From positions 4,588,001 to 4,652,000 of the forward strand of contig JAPFFF010000001.1 of the NCBI GenBank assembly GCA_039105265.1: 64,000 bases of DNA, in the 5' to 3' direction. Position numbers and translations under genes: made by a program. Numbering within the stretch: the stretch's first letter is position 1; every line of letters starts with the position of its first letter. The stretch comes from Tritrichomonas musculus (taxonomy: Eukaryota > Parabasalia > Tritrichomonadida > Tritrichomonadidae). Below, piece by piece: positions 9,482-19,173 of the stretch. The notes under the pieces are model-generated. The model did no database searches, had not been told where the DNA came from, and was given only the letters and a program-made list of their open reading frames with translations.

Positions 9482-10316
9482 TTAATTTTTCATTGATACA
9501 TTATCATGTTCGATTTGTAACTGTTCTTCAAATGATATACCTATATTAACTGTAGTTGAGATATTTAAAACTTTAATGTGATCTTTTTGGGAATGTGTTA
9601 ACATTTGAATGCTGTGATCGAGAGTACATTCTTTATCAAATGTTTTTATAATTGTTAAAGAATTGATAAAGAAATTTCTTCAATCTTGTAGTTTGTAGAA
9701 TATAATGATGAATTATTCAACTGGATTGATCCAAATTTTTCCCCATATTAGTTTGCTATTAAAAGGGAAATGATATTCCAATCCTTTCCACCATTTGTTA
9801 ACGTTCTTTTCGAATATTCTTTCAATTACGAATTGTTGATGGACTTCTTTAGGAACAATTCTAACAAGTGTGGGAAAACTTTGGTATTTAATATAGACGA
9901 AACTTCTGTTAGAATAAATAATGGTTGGACAAGAACAGAATTGGACTAGAATTTTTGGTGATAAATAATAGATGTAACGAAAAAAATGGTTTTCAAAAAG
10001 AACAAATGAGTTATCAACTCTCGAGAAAGACATAATAATTGATGAATCATTTTTAATGTATTTATGAAAATTATAATTCGGAATATATATTTTTTGTTGT
10101 TCTTGATAACAATAATACTGATTTTCGTCTAAAAACATTATAAAGAATAGTATTATTGAATGCATGATGTAGGTACGATATGGATGAACTTGTTATTAGG
10201 CAATGTATGATAAATCAATTTTCTTATTGTAGTTGATTTGCCTGATCCTATAATGGCTTGGCATATGAACTTTCTATTTGATTCTTCATCTTCTTTGTGA
10301 TAAGTTATTTCTTACG
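9482..10316 (-). pseudogene. Decayed gene with a P-loop (GSGKST), origin unknown
   Basis: Read on the minus strand, about 830 bases have coding-like composition but are broken several times. The 5' part contains a clear Walker A motif, QAIIGSGKSTTIRKL, at 10220-10265, followed by a strand-like FIHIVPTS, a layout reminiscent of PIF1-type helicases (P-loop, then an APT-type strand). The middle has a 150-residue open stretch (9713-10165) rich in F, Y and I that I cannot place, and the 3' part ends with a plausible C-terminus, EEQLQIEHDNVSMKN. The order of these pieces suggests one former gene. It lies next to a dead transposon, so it could be element cargo or a former host gene. Confidence 0.5.
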
Positions 10317-11131
10317 ATTGTAATCTCATTCTTCTAATTATTTGATCATATAAAGTAGAGAGACATCCCATCCTAATCTCCCAATTCTTGTTTTAAGAAA
10401 CCACAATAAAATATCATATGATTTTTCCTGATATTAGATTATTTCTTTAATATAATAATAAATATATGCTTTTGAAATTTATTAATGAGTTCCAGTTTGG
10501 TTGGGAAATGTTTCGTCCAGCTGGTGGTCATATGATTATTATGTTGATGCATTTGCAAAAGATTAGGAAAGCAACGCTCATTTGTTCCTAATATTAACAG
10601 TTAATGACTGTGAATTGGATTCAAGCTATTAACTGGCGAAATGCGCTTTCGTTCATTATTTTGGCGGTATTATTAAATAAAAAGTATGAATTTTGACTTT
10701 CTTTGTTTAATTTTTAATAACTTTTTAAATAAATTCCGAAAATTGTAGACTCATCTGAAAAATAATAATGTTATATTCAAAAAAATTCTAATCCTATTTG
10801 GTCTTAGCGTTCAAAAAGTAGAGGGCGATTTTGTATGTTTTTTTTATTTAGCCTTGGCCAGTACACTTTTTTTTTCCATATATACCGAGACTTGTTCAAT
10901 GTGCGACAAGTCTGGGGATTTGGCAGAACAGTCAAAGATTCGTGGTATCCTATATGAGAGATATTTCATCGTGCTGTGAGATCTATATGGAGAAGCCCCG
11001 TCCTGCTACCAGATATAATTTCGACCAAATATATTTTCAATATGTTCTAAAACAAAATGATAACTAAGTTTTTGGCATTAGGACAGAGATGTCAAGTGGC
11101 CTTGAAATGCCAATAGATTTGTGATTGATGG
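10317..11131. other. Degenerate region between two remnants
   Basis: About 800 bases of moderately AT-rich DNA. Some stretches on the plus strand (10890-11090) look like eroded coding sequence leading into the transposase remnant, but none is intact enough to name. A TTTTGGCGG word near 10656 was noted and is probably chance. Confidence 0.4.
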
Positions 11132-12162
11132 TTGAGAGGATATAGGAAAAGGCATCGCTTTTCCAAAAAAAAAAAACTCCACAAGAAGAGAAGACCAACT
11201 CAACCGCCTGAAGTGATTGATGATTTTATTAACTTAATGAAAGAAATATTTGAACAATATTCTTGGGTTCAAATATTCAATTGTGATGAAGCTTTTTGGC
11301 GGGTATCTCAAGGTGGTGATTATACATGGGCAGAAATTGGGAGTACTGATATCACTGTGAGAGGGAATGATGAAAAAGATAGGTTTACAGTATTATGCAC
11401 TATTGATGCTAAAGGTAACCTTTAGCCCAATATTAATATCAACAACGCGCAGCGAAAATAAACTGGTACGCAAATTTTCGTACAATTCAATTTCATTGAA
11501 TTTAAAAAATAATCTTTTTAATATTTGAAAAAGTCATTCAAATTTGAATAGTACGAGAATTTGCGTACCAGTTTAACTGTTTTGGACGAGGCCGTAATAT
11601 TTCTAAAAGAGGAGAAGAAAATGAAAAAGAAGAATTAGCATATCCATTTTATCAATCTTCCTCTTCAAGAAGAGGTTCACTATAATATTATATACCATCC
11701 TCATTTACAGATCTTTCAGCCAGCGGTTGGACAACTAGTCCAACCTGGTTGAGATATTTATTTCACTTACGATACTATATATCTCCGCCAAATAAAGATT
11801 ACGATTTTTATTCAGAAAAAACCACTATAAGATTAGTTTGTCATTCATACTTAGCTCACTTCAGTCAAGCGGCAAAGCAATTCGCTCAGTCATTAAGCAT
11901 TAAATTGGTCAAGATACCTGAAGGAATGACTGGGCAATTGCAACCTCTTGACTGTAAAGATTTTGGTGTGCTAAAAAAAAGCTCAATCAAATTTGAGTGG
12001 CCATTTAACAAAAGAAATTTTAAAATGATAGATATTATCTACGAAAACCAAATTAAAATTGTATCAAATATAGCCTCCATTAAACCAATTTCAAAGAAAG
12101 ATGCAATTGTTCAACTTGAAAATTCATGGCAAAGAATCAGTGAAGATTTGGTGATTGAGTAA
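11132..12162 (+). mobile_element. Dead DDE transposase, pogo/Tc1-mariner superfamily (DNA transposon)
   Basis: Two open stretches, 11132-11425 and 11749-12162, carry successive parts of a DDE_1-type catalytic domain. The first has WVQIFNCDEAFW (first Asp) and DRFTVLCTIDAKGNL, matching the family pattern of Asp-Glu, then a K..fTv..t....G strand. The second has LVCHSYLAHFSQ, where the family usually has an L-L-D-x-x-x-x-H motif (His replaces the second catalytic Asp), and IPEGMTGQLQPLDCKDFG, the typical T-x-x-x-QPLD motif. Neither open stretch has a convincing ATG, and the middle is lost or interrupted; a MITE sits in it at 11461-11573. Downstream to about 12310 a coiled-coil-like charged tail can be read in another frame. 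No terminal repeats were found, so the element's ends are unknown. Confidence 0.75.
11461..11573. mobile_element. 113-bp near-palindromic MITE with TA target-site duplication
   Basis: Terminal inverted repeats of 23 bases, 11461-11483 and 11551-11573, start AACTGGTACG and differ at one position. TA dinucleotides flank both ends (11459-11460 and 11574-11575). The inner part (ATTCAAT...ATTGAAT on the left, ATTCAAATTTGAAT on the right) continues the palindrome, so nearly the whole element could fold into one hairpin. Each terminal repeat also contains its own smaller palindrome GTACG...CGTAC. Such size and structure are typical of a mariner-type MITE. It lies within the dead transposase, so it inserted after or during that element's decay. 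Confidence 0.85.
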
Positions 12163-12957
12163 ATGTCAAGACGAAATCCAATCAAAAGAAAATAAAGAAA
12201 TTGCTATTGATCATGAAAAACTAAATGAATTAAAGCAAAGACATGCTGAAGAAATGAATATGTTAATCGAGCCGTACACAGAAAATCACAAGAAAAAAGA
12301 GCTTTGAAAAAACTTAATGTTCAAATTCATATAGATTAGAAGAAGAGTTGATACTTCATTGATAACTTGCCAATAGCAATGACGCTAAATGAAGACATCA
12401 AGCATATAGCACGAACCATGTGTTAGTAGTGAATATGCAACTACTAGTGGAACTGGGATACTTCTTAATAAGAAGTGTCTATTGGAATTCCGTTATTTAA
12501 TCGAAGAATACTTTGAAAATAAACAATATCATGCTCAATTGTATTCACCAGAATGAAATCATGATCCGATAATACTATATAATGATACTTGTTGATATAT
12601 ATAGTTTGATCATGAGAGTTTATAGAACATGAAAAAGGACGTACCCTTATTTTTATAGTTGGCTGGTATTCTCTTGAAGAACTGTATTTTGATGTACACG
12701 ATTGAGTTCTAATGAGGTAACTGTGTGATATAATTGGTGAAGTATGATAACTTCATTAGCTTACACTTAATGAAGTCTTGGCACAGTATTATCGTATTGA
12801 GTGGGAGATAGGTTTCTCAATTTGTTGGATATGGAACGAACTCAAACATTTAATTGTTATACAACCATTTCTACAAATCGAGTTTTTGCAAGTATAGTTC
12901 AGCTTTGCCAGCAATAATTTCAATAGATAGGCTTATGAATTCACTTTGTGATTCAAA
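12163..12957. other. Remnant-bearing region without intact genes
   Basis: About 800 bases of mixed, less AT-rich DNA. Short coding-like stretches can be read on the plus strand (for example a KNKKCLLEFRYLIEEYFENKQ-like segment near 12470-12540), but they are broken and I cannot assign them. Confidence 0.4.
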
Positions 12958-13128
12958 GGTGGAATCATTTATGATACCGTTCATGTTAACATACACTATC
13001 CTATGAAAGTTGGCATCTACTCATTAGATAATAATGGTATGACTCTTCCCTTTACCTCTTCTCATTTTCAATATAAGTGGGTAATGGCTATACATGAAAA
13101 AATAGCTTATATAGATAATATGTATTAA
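12958..13128 (+). pseudogene. C-terminal fragment of an unknown gene
   Basis: An open stretch of 56 codons ending in TAA has good codon composition and ordinary protein-like sequence (GGIIYDTVHVNIHYPMKVGI, then TLPFTSSHFQYKWVMAIHEK). It has no in-frame start and no recognisable 5' part upstream, so it is probably the tail of a decayed host or element gene. It ends 140 bases before the mu-adaptin gene. Family unknown. Confidence 0.35.
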
Positions 13129-13267
13129 TACATCGTTTCTCTCTTTTTTTATTTTTCAAATTTTCAAAAATAGAATTATTGAATACTTTATTTTTTTTAT
13201 ATTCAATACAAATTCTCAATTTTTTTCCGAGGATATTGAATTATAAATTTACTCAGAATTACAACTT

Positions 13268-14578
13268 ATGATAAGTTCAATTCTACTTCTTGATAAAAAC
13301 GGTGATATAATTGTAATGAGAAATTTTCGCAAAGATTTAGACATTGTTGCAATTGATAACTATCGAATTGGTGTTATTGCGGCTAAAGAAATTTCATCTC
13401 CATTAATCTTAATTGATGAAACTTCCTTTCTACATTACGAAGAAAATGATATTTATTATGTGGCAGCAACCCGACAGAATGCAAACGCGTGCACGATTTT
13501 CGAGTTTTTATCAAGGTTGCCAAGAATATTTTTGCAAGTTTTCGATCTCAAAGAAATCACAACAAATGAAATCAAAAAATATATTCCAGATATAATTGAA
13601 CTTTTTGATGAAATGATAGATCATGGTTATTTACAAAATACTGATCCAGAAGCCCTGAGGCTTTTAACACAAAGACAATCAGCTTCAATTGCTCAATCAT
13701 CTACAGAAAATCAAGTCACAAAAATGGCAACAGGAGCAATTTCTTGGAGGACATCTAACATTTTTTATAAAACAAACTCGATATATGTAGATGTGATTGA
13801 GAAAGTATCTCTCATTATTTCTGCGAGCCAGAAGGTGCTTGAATATTCTATCAATGGCAATATTATGATGAAATGTTATTTATCAGGAATGCCAGAATGT
13901 AAAATACAATTCAACGAAAAAGCTTATGCCGATGCAGATAGATCAATACAGCAACAAGAAAATGGAAATCATCCACGCTCTCCTACTTCAATTGAAGTTG
14001 ATGATATGGTTTTTCATCAATGCGTTAAGCTTAATAATTTTGCAAAAGATCGTTTAATCACTTTCACCCCTCCCGATGGTGAATTTGAATTAATGAGATA
14101 CAGAAAAACAGAAAATTTTGGCGTTCCATTTAATATAAGTTCTATTATTGGTGATTTACAAGGAAAAGGACTTGAAATACGTGTTAATGTTCACTCTCTA
14201 TATGATTCTAAAATTACTGCCAACCCATTAATACTAACAATTCCATTATCTCAAAATACAGCCGAAGTTGAGGTGACATCAACAACTGGTAGAGGAAAAT
14301 ATTCACCAGAACAGAATGCCGTAATATGGAAAAGTACAGCTTTTGTCGGGAAATCACAGGCAGAAATTGTTATTAACTTAAAATGCCTTCCATCTACTTC
14401 CCGTACATTGCCAGCAACAGAACTTACAGAACCAATAACTGCGGACTTTATTATATCAAATTCGACTACTTCAGGACTAGCGATAAAGTCCCTGAAAATT
14501 GAAAAAGTTGGATATCAAATCGAAAGATGGACGAGATATACAACCAAAGCAGGTAAATACGAAATTTATATGATGTAG
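13268..14578 (+). CDS. AP2M1: Clathrin adaptor medium (mu) subunit, AP-2 type
   Basis: The product has 436 residues, against 435 for human AP2M1. Residues 1-140 form the longin-like N-terminal domain and residues 160-436 the mu homology domain. Diagnostic stretches are GAISWRTSNIFYKTNSIYVDVIE, MKCYLSGMPECKIQFNEKA, DMVFHQCVKLNNF, ITFTPPDGEFELMRYR, RGKYSPEQNAVIWK and the C-terminal ERWTRYTTKAGKYEI, which includes the Trp of the YxxPhi-binding pocket. The MPECK and GKYxxxENAxxWK wording is nearer AP-2 than AP-1 mu; trichomonads have several mu paralogues, so AP-1 is not excluded. It would select tyrosine-based cargo for clathrin vesicles at the plasma membrane. A TCAGAAT box lies 15 bases before the ATG. 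Confidence 0.85.
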   Translation: MISSILLLDKNGDIIVMRNFRKDLDIVAIDNYRIGVIAAKEISSPLILIDETSFLHYEENDIYYVAATRQNANACTIFEFLSRLPRIFLQVFDLKEITTNEIKKYIPDIIELFDEMIDHGYLQNTDPEALRLLTQRQSASIAQSSTENQVTKMATGAISWRTSNIFYKTNSIYVDVIEKVSLIISASQKVLEYSINGNIMMKCYLSGMPECKIQFNEKAYADADRSIQQQENGNHPRSPTSIEVDDMVFHQCVKLNNFAKDRLITFTPPDGEFELMRYRKTENFGVPFNISSIIGDLQGKGLEIRVNVHSLYDSKITANPLILTIPLSQNTAEVEVTSTTGRGKYSPEQNAVIWKSTAFVGKSQAEIVINLKCLPSTSRTLPATELTEPITADFIISNSTTSGLAIKSLKIEKVGYQIERWTRYTTKAGKYEIYMM

Positions 14579-14723
14579 ATATTGTTTAGATAGATAAATA
14601 AAAACGAATATTTTGTTTTATGTTTATAGTATTTGATAAAAAATAATTAAAGCAAATGGTGAATTAATAAAAGAAACCAACAATGATTTAATAAAATATA
14701 TAATAATTATTATGTAAATAATA

Positions 14724-15695
14724 TTATTTTTTAACAGGATCTGGAGGAAGTGCTTTTTGATGCTTTCGTTCGTTCCATCCCATTAATCCTGCTAATCTTA
14801 CTGGCCAATCAGCAATTGATTTGTTCATTAAAATAGATTGATAAGGATAAGGAGAAACAGAAATAATCAATTCTTCACCAGGACTAAATCTAATGTGTTT
14901 CTGACCATCTACTGTTAAATAGGCGAGTTGAGGACCTTTTTTCAAATCTTTTGAATTATCAAGCGATATTTTAAGAACTGCTGTTTGAGGAAATATAATC
15001 GGTCTTGCAGATAAAGAAAGGGCACAAATTGGGGTCATCATAAAAATAGGAAGTAAAGGATGAACCAGCGCACCACCTGCTCCTTTATTATATGCTGTAG
15101 AACCTGTAGGTGTGGAAATGATAACACCATCACCATGAAGTTGAGAAAAACAAAAATCATTACAACTACAATTTAAGAGAAGAGCACCACTAAGCGGATC
15201 TCTATTGACAACAACATCATTAAGAACACATATACGTTCTATTCCTTGCAAACTGTGGTATTCAACAAGAAGACGGCACCGTGGTAAAATGAAACAATTA
15301 CCACGTATAACTTGAGGAATAAAAACAGAAAAGCTTGCCAATTCAAGAAAAGATATAAATCCTTTTTTGTGAGGTGTTAATGATAATATAGGAGGAACTT
15401 CTCTATCTTGAAAATAATAAGAAACATCAAGATTAAATCCATCTGTTCCAATTGCAATTATAAAATCTTCATCAGTATATTTATCTTCACTGATTTTTAA
15501 ACCACATCTTTCAACTAAAAATTGCTTCATTCCTTGCAAAAGATTATCAATATCGGCTATTGTTGATTGAATAAAAATCGCTACAGATGTAGGCTGATGA
15601 GGCCATTCAAGTTTTATCATTGATTTCTGATGATGAACAAATGAAGACTCATCTTTTTTCTTCGGATTAATACTTTTAGGAATGTGTAATTCCAT
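14724..15695 (-). CDS. NAD kinase with altered GGDGT loop
   Basis: The product has 323 residues. NAD kinases phosphorylate NAD to NADP in the cytosol. The C-terminal half is orthodox: GDGVIISTPTGSTAYNKGAGG at 188-208, then LSARPIIFP, and LTVDGQ near 262. Before it, the NE motif reads VLNDVVVNRD (N159-D160 in place of Asn-Glu). The N-terminal GGDG(T/S) motif reads IAIGTDGFNLD at 80-90, so the second Gly is Thr and the final Thr/Ser is Phe; the catalytic Asp (D85) is kept. Length and the rest of the fold fit a complete enzyme. Either activity is maintained with a variant nucleotide loop or the protein has another role. The start is the first in-frame ATG. Confidence 0.8.
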   Translation of the reverse strand: MELHIPKSINPKKKDESSFVHHQKSMIKLEWPHQPTSVAIFIQSTIADIDNLLQGMKQFLVERCGLKISEDKYTDEDFIIAIGTDGFNLDVSYYFQDREVPPILSLTPHKKGFISFLELASFSVFIPQVIRGNCFILPRCRLLVEYHSLQGIERICVLNDVVVNRDPLSGALLLNCSCNDFCFSQLHGDGVIISTPTGSTAYNKGAGGALVHPLLPIFMMTPICALSLSARPIIFPQTAVLKISLDNSKDLKKGPQLAYLTVDGQKHIRFSPGEELIISVSPYPYQSILMNKSIADWPVRLAGLMGWNERKHQKALPPDPVKK

Positions 15696-15841
15696 TTAAA
15701 AATTCAGAAGGCTTTCAAAAATTTATAAAAAGTTTATTGAATTTTTATAATAATTCTCAAAAAGTCTGACAATTTTCTGAAACTCAACATCAAATAAAAA
15801 AAGAAAAAAATATTAAATTCTATTTACGAATAAATTACAAT

Positions 15842-17872
15842 TCAAATTGATGATTGCTTATTGCATTGTATACCAGTAACAGGAATCAAAGATGATTGAA
15901 ACTTAATATAGGGCCTTTTCGTTGCCTGACTCGCTTGATATTCTTGCATTATCATCTGAACTCTTTTCGGCTGCGAGGCATTAGAAAAAGATGAAGGAGC
16001 TCTTGAATTCAAATTTTGAGCAGATTTTTTATCTTGACAGAACAATGCAACTTTACCGTCACGAAAAACAGATTTAACTGCTTTTAATAGTGAAACAGAA
16101 GAAGCTAATGATGCTTGCTTTTTCACATTTTTGATCCTTTCTCGCTCCTCTTTTTCATAAATAGGACATCCGCCTTCGGTGAAAATAGAAAACAAAATTG
16201 GTACATCAGAATATTGATTTCTTTTATCAAGCGCATTTATACGAGACATTCGAGCTTCATCCGCCAATATTACAGAACGCGGCGTTCTAGGCTGTGAAAG
16301 ACGAGCAGCACTTTTTGTTTGAGGTCTTGTAAGATGTGGACCTTTTTTCTGCGAATTATCATTTATATTAGCATTCATATTAGCATTTGAATTAGAATTC
16401 GAATTCATATTTACATTCGAATTCGAGCTATATTTTGATATTGGGGATTTTGGATTTGAAACGCGACTGACTCTTGGTGTATTCAAACTGCTTGAGCTCG
16501 TTGAATTTGATGAAGCCATACTTTTTGAAGACAAAGGACGGTTATTTTTGGTACTTGGATGATTAATTTTTGTAAATTCTCGTCTTATCATTGGCGAGTT
16601 ACTCGCAGCTATTATCGCTTGATTACAAATTGATTCTGCTTCAGGATCATCGACGACAGGTATAAGCTGACGCCAATCCGTATTTTTAGCTATCTCGCTT
16701 TCTTTTTCGGGATCGAAAAAAGGTTTAAAACATGTTTTTTTCCTTGTAGACATATCTCTGAAGCGCTGCATACATCTTGCTTTGAAGTTGGGTTTTAAAT
16801 CAAGGATTTTTAAAGTGCCCATAATGACTTTCGTTTTTAAATTCATATCAAATTCACTGTAATTGGCAAGAGATGGCATGCAATTTACTTCTAAAAGCCA
16901 TGGATGAGCATTTGAATCAAGTAATATATCAAAACCCAAGATTTCGAAGCATCGAGATTTCCCATCATTTGCATTAACAGCAATATGATAATTTGATGCC
17001 AAAAAAGGCTGAGCGGCTATTAATGTTAATCGAATAATTCTATCTATTTCTTTTTGAACTCTTTCGATATCAATTCCATTATTTTTTAATTCTTCAAAAA
17101 CAGCTGTCATATACTTCTTGTTCTCATTAAAATCGAAAGCTGAATTCTTTTTGTTCAAAGAAAAGTTGGTTAAATGAGAAAAAACTTCATCCAAATTAGA
17201 TGACTTTGGAGGTTGGTAATCTTCTGTACAAAAACGTATCATTCCTTCATTTAAAATATAAATTCGCAAAGGATCACACGATGTAACGAGAACATAGATT
17301 CTCATATCAAATTTTTTTCCATTCAAAAGTAAAGGTGGGATATAATACTGTGCAACAGCGCTTTCATCATAGTCATCAAGATCATCAAAATCTTGGATGA
17401 TCAATATGCCTTTGCCTTGGGATCCGCAGTCAGGTTTAACGATAACTGTTCTTTCTGATTTTTTTGGAATTGAAATCATATACTTTTGCAATTCTGAAAG
17501 TTCTAAAGGAATAATAAAAGACCTCGGGTGAAAATTATAAATATCTGGTAATTTCCTAGTCATTTTGTTATATAATCTAACTAAATCAACTTTATGTGCA
17601 ATGCATAACATGCCTGGAAAATGATTATAAAACTGCCATCTTTGAAGACTTTGAGTAAATTCAACTGTTCCTTCAGAATCACACCAAAAAAGAAGATTTT
17701 TTGTTGTCGACTCAGTAAATTTATAACCAAATTCTTTCATGCAATGTCGAACTGTAAGATATTTTGTATTTTGAACATTGACAAAAATGGATTTTCCTTT
17801 GCCCTTTCCTTTTTTCTGCTTGGGTTCTTCTATTTGATTTGTTTCATCCATTTCTAAAGATAACGTACCCAT
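15842..17872 (-). CDS. Tubulin-tyrosine-ligase-like (TTLL) glutamylase
   Basis: The product has 676 residues. The TTL ATP-grasp core spans about 35-370: NHFPGM at 83-88, VKPDCGSQGKGI at 145-156 (nucleotide-binding loop), KKFDMRIYVLV at 186-196, HLTNFSLNK at 233-241, and GFDILLDSNAHPWLLEVNCMPSL at 313-335 with the metal-binding Asp, Glu and Asn. This pattern matches the TTLL6/TTLL11/TTLL13 polyglutamylase group rather than tubulin tyrosine ligase itself. The C-terminal 300 residues are low-complexity Ser/Asn-rich (NSNSNSNANMNANINDN near 16380) and basic patches, probably a microtubule-binding tail. It would add glutamate chains to tubulin of flagella, axostyle or pelta. A TCAAAT box lies at 17878-17883, 6 bases upstream of the ATG. 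Confidence 0.9.
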   Translation of the reverse strand: MGTLSLEMDETNQIEEPKQKKGKGKGKSIFVNVQNTKYLTVRHCMKEFGYKFTESTTKNLLFWCDSEGTVEFTQSLQRWQFYNHFPGMLCIAHKVDLVRLYNKMTRKLPDIYNFHPRSFIIPLELSELQKYMISIPKKSERTVIVKPDCGSQGKGILIIQDFDDLDDYDESAVAQYYIPPLLLNGKKFDMRIYVLVTSCDPLRIYILNEGMIRFCTEDYQPPKSSNLDEVFSHLTNFSLNKKNSAFDFNENKKYMTAVFEELKNNGIDIERVQKEIDRIIRLTLIAAQPFLASNYHIAVNANDGKSRCFEILGFDILLDSNAHPWLLEVNCMPSLANYSEFDMNLKTKVIMGTLKILDLKPNFKARCMQRFRDMSTRKKTCFKPFFDPEKESEIAKNTDWRQLIPVVDDPEAESICNQAIIAASNSPMIRREFTKINHPSTKNNRPLSSKSMASSNSTSSSSLNTPRVSRVSNPKSPISKYSSNSNVNMNSNSNSNANMNANINDNSQKKGPHLTRPQTKSAARLSQPRTPRSVILADEARMSRINALDKRNQYSDVPILFSIFTEGGCPIYEKEERERIKNVKKQASLASSVSLLKAVKSVFRDGKVALFCQDKKSAQNLNSRAPSSFSNASQPKRVQMIMQEYQASQATKRPYIKFQSSLIPVTGIQCNKQSSI

Positions 17873-18195
17873 TCAAAATTTGAAAATATTTTGGAAAAAG
17901 TGGCTTCTATTTTGAAATAAAAATTTTTTATTAATATCTTAGTATTTGCAGGTTTTTGTATTATTTATATGCACATACTGCATATCTAATGCACTATTTT
18001 AATCGATTTTTCAAATTTTATCAATTTTGTTAAAACAAATTTGATCAATTGTATGTAAAAAAGCATACACGGCTTGAATTCAGATCATTTAAAACTGAAT
18101 TAGAATTAATTAGATCTTGCTGCCAAAAGTTGAACTTTAGAATTTATTCTAAAATTAACTATGTTTTTGCCGAGAGAATAAAAAAATGTTATAGT
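17873..18195. other. Intergenic region, nothing recognised
   Basis: 323 bases between two minus-strand genes, containing the TTLL initiator-like box and the 3' flank of the cyclin gene. A short open frame on the plus strand starting at 18049 overlaps the cyclin 3' end and is not supported. Confidence 0.5.
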
Positions 18196-19173
18196 TTAAA
18201 TATTATCAAGAAAGTCAGAAGGTTTGTTAGGAATTATTTCATCAACTTTCTTTTCAATATTTTCAATATCATTTATATTTATCATAAGGAAAGGTTCAAA
18301 CTTCATTTGTACAGCTGATTCATACTTTTCATAAATTTCTTTTGATTGCTTTGCTATTGCAGAGAGGCAATCGATTAACATTTTTTCATTAATTGATGAA
18401 AGAGATCGAAATACCACGCTAAAACTCATTTTGGTATCTGTGGCAATTTTAGCAAGAATAATTGATGCAAGAGAAATATGTGAAGGCTTTGTTTCAATAA
18501 GTTCTTCTGAAAGGAGAGCGCAGTGACAAAAAAGAGATACATAATTTTCAAAAACGTCATCAACTGGAATTTGAGAGAGAAGTGATTCAGTAAAATGAGA
18601 ATATGTTGGATAAATAATGTTGAATTTTAAAGTATTCAAAATTACTGTCTCAAAATTCAATATTTCAGTTGTTGAGCAAACATTATTGCATATTTCAACC
18701 ATACTTTCAAGAGTGGGTATCCTAACTTCATTTAATTTTGTAGAAATCCAAAGGGAGCAAATAATTGCAACATAAGCATTATTTTCATTGTTAGTTTTTA
18801 GCATATAACGATCAAAAATTGAAATTGCACAAAAAAGAGTTTCATCATTGAATTGACAATTATAACAAATCCAAATTATCCAATCAACAATTGTTTTCCT
18901 ATCATATTTGGTGGACCTTATGGTATATTCAGGATTAACAGGAAATTTAATAAGAACATTTTCATGATTTTCTAAATTAGCAAGCATAATATCTGTATAT
19001 TCTGATAATGTTTTATGATTTTGCGAGACTGAAAATAGAACATTATCAATTATATCTGAGGAACCTTCAAAAGAAGACGGAGTTCCAGAACTTTCAACAC
19101 TATATTCATAATCTGGCGTAATCAAAAATCTTTCTTTAATTGGTGATTCAAATTGATCGCATATTTCGAACAT
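18196..19173 (-). CDS. Cyclin with one clear cyclin box
   Basis: The product has 325 residues. Residues 90-210 form the cyclin N-terminal box: STKYDRKTIVDWIIWICYNC, FNDETLFCAISIFDRYML, and AYVAIICSLWISTKLNE, with the Arg-x-x-x-V-D-W and D-R-x motifs of mitotic and PHO80-like cyclins. The C-terminal half (PTYSHFTESLL... CHCALLSEELIETKPSHISLASIILA) reads as the second box. No destruction box R-x-x-L is obvious in the first 60 residues, though the N-terminal 80 are Ser/Asp/Asn-rich. It should activate a CDK; group is not certain, A/B type is the likeliest. An ATTTGA box (TCAAAT on the coding strand) lies at 19176-19181 directly before the ATG, with E2F-like and GTTTAC sites beyond it. Confidence 0.85.
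   Translation of the reverse strand: MFEICDQFESPIKERFLITPDYEYSVESSGTPSSFEGSSDIIDNVLFSVSQNHKTLSEYTDIMLANLENHENVLIKFPVNPEYTIRSTKYDRKTIVDWIIWICYNCQFNDETLFCAISIFDRYMLKTNNENNAYVAIICSLWISTKLNEVRIPTLESMVEICNNVCSTTEILNFETVILNTLKFNIIYPTYSHFTESLLSQIPVDDVFENYVSLFCHCALLSEELIETKPSHISLASIILAKIATDTKMSFSVVFRSLSSINEKMLIDCLSAIAKQSKEIYEKYESAVQMKFEPFLMININDIENIEKKVDEIIPNKPSDFLDNI

Noticed and set aside
10652-10664. E2F-like TTTTGGCGG word
   Set aside because: It lies in a remnant region without an adjacent gene start, so probably chance.
18049-18318. Plus-strand open frame of 89 codons
   Set aside because: It overlaps the cyclin 3' end in antisense and has low-complexity sequence.
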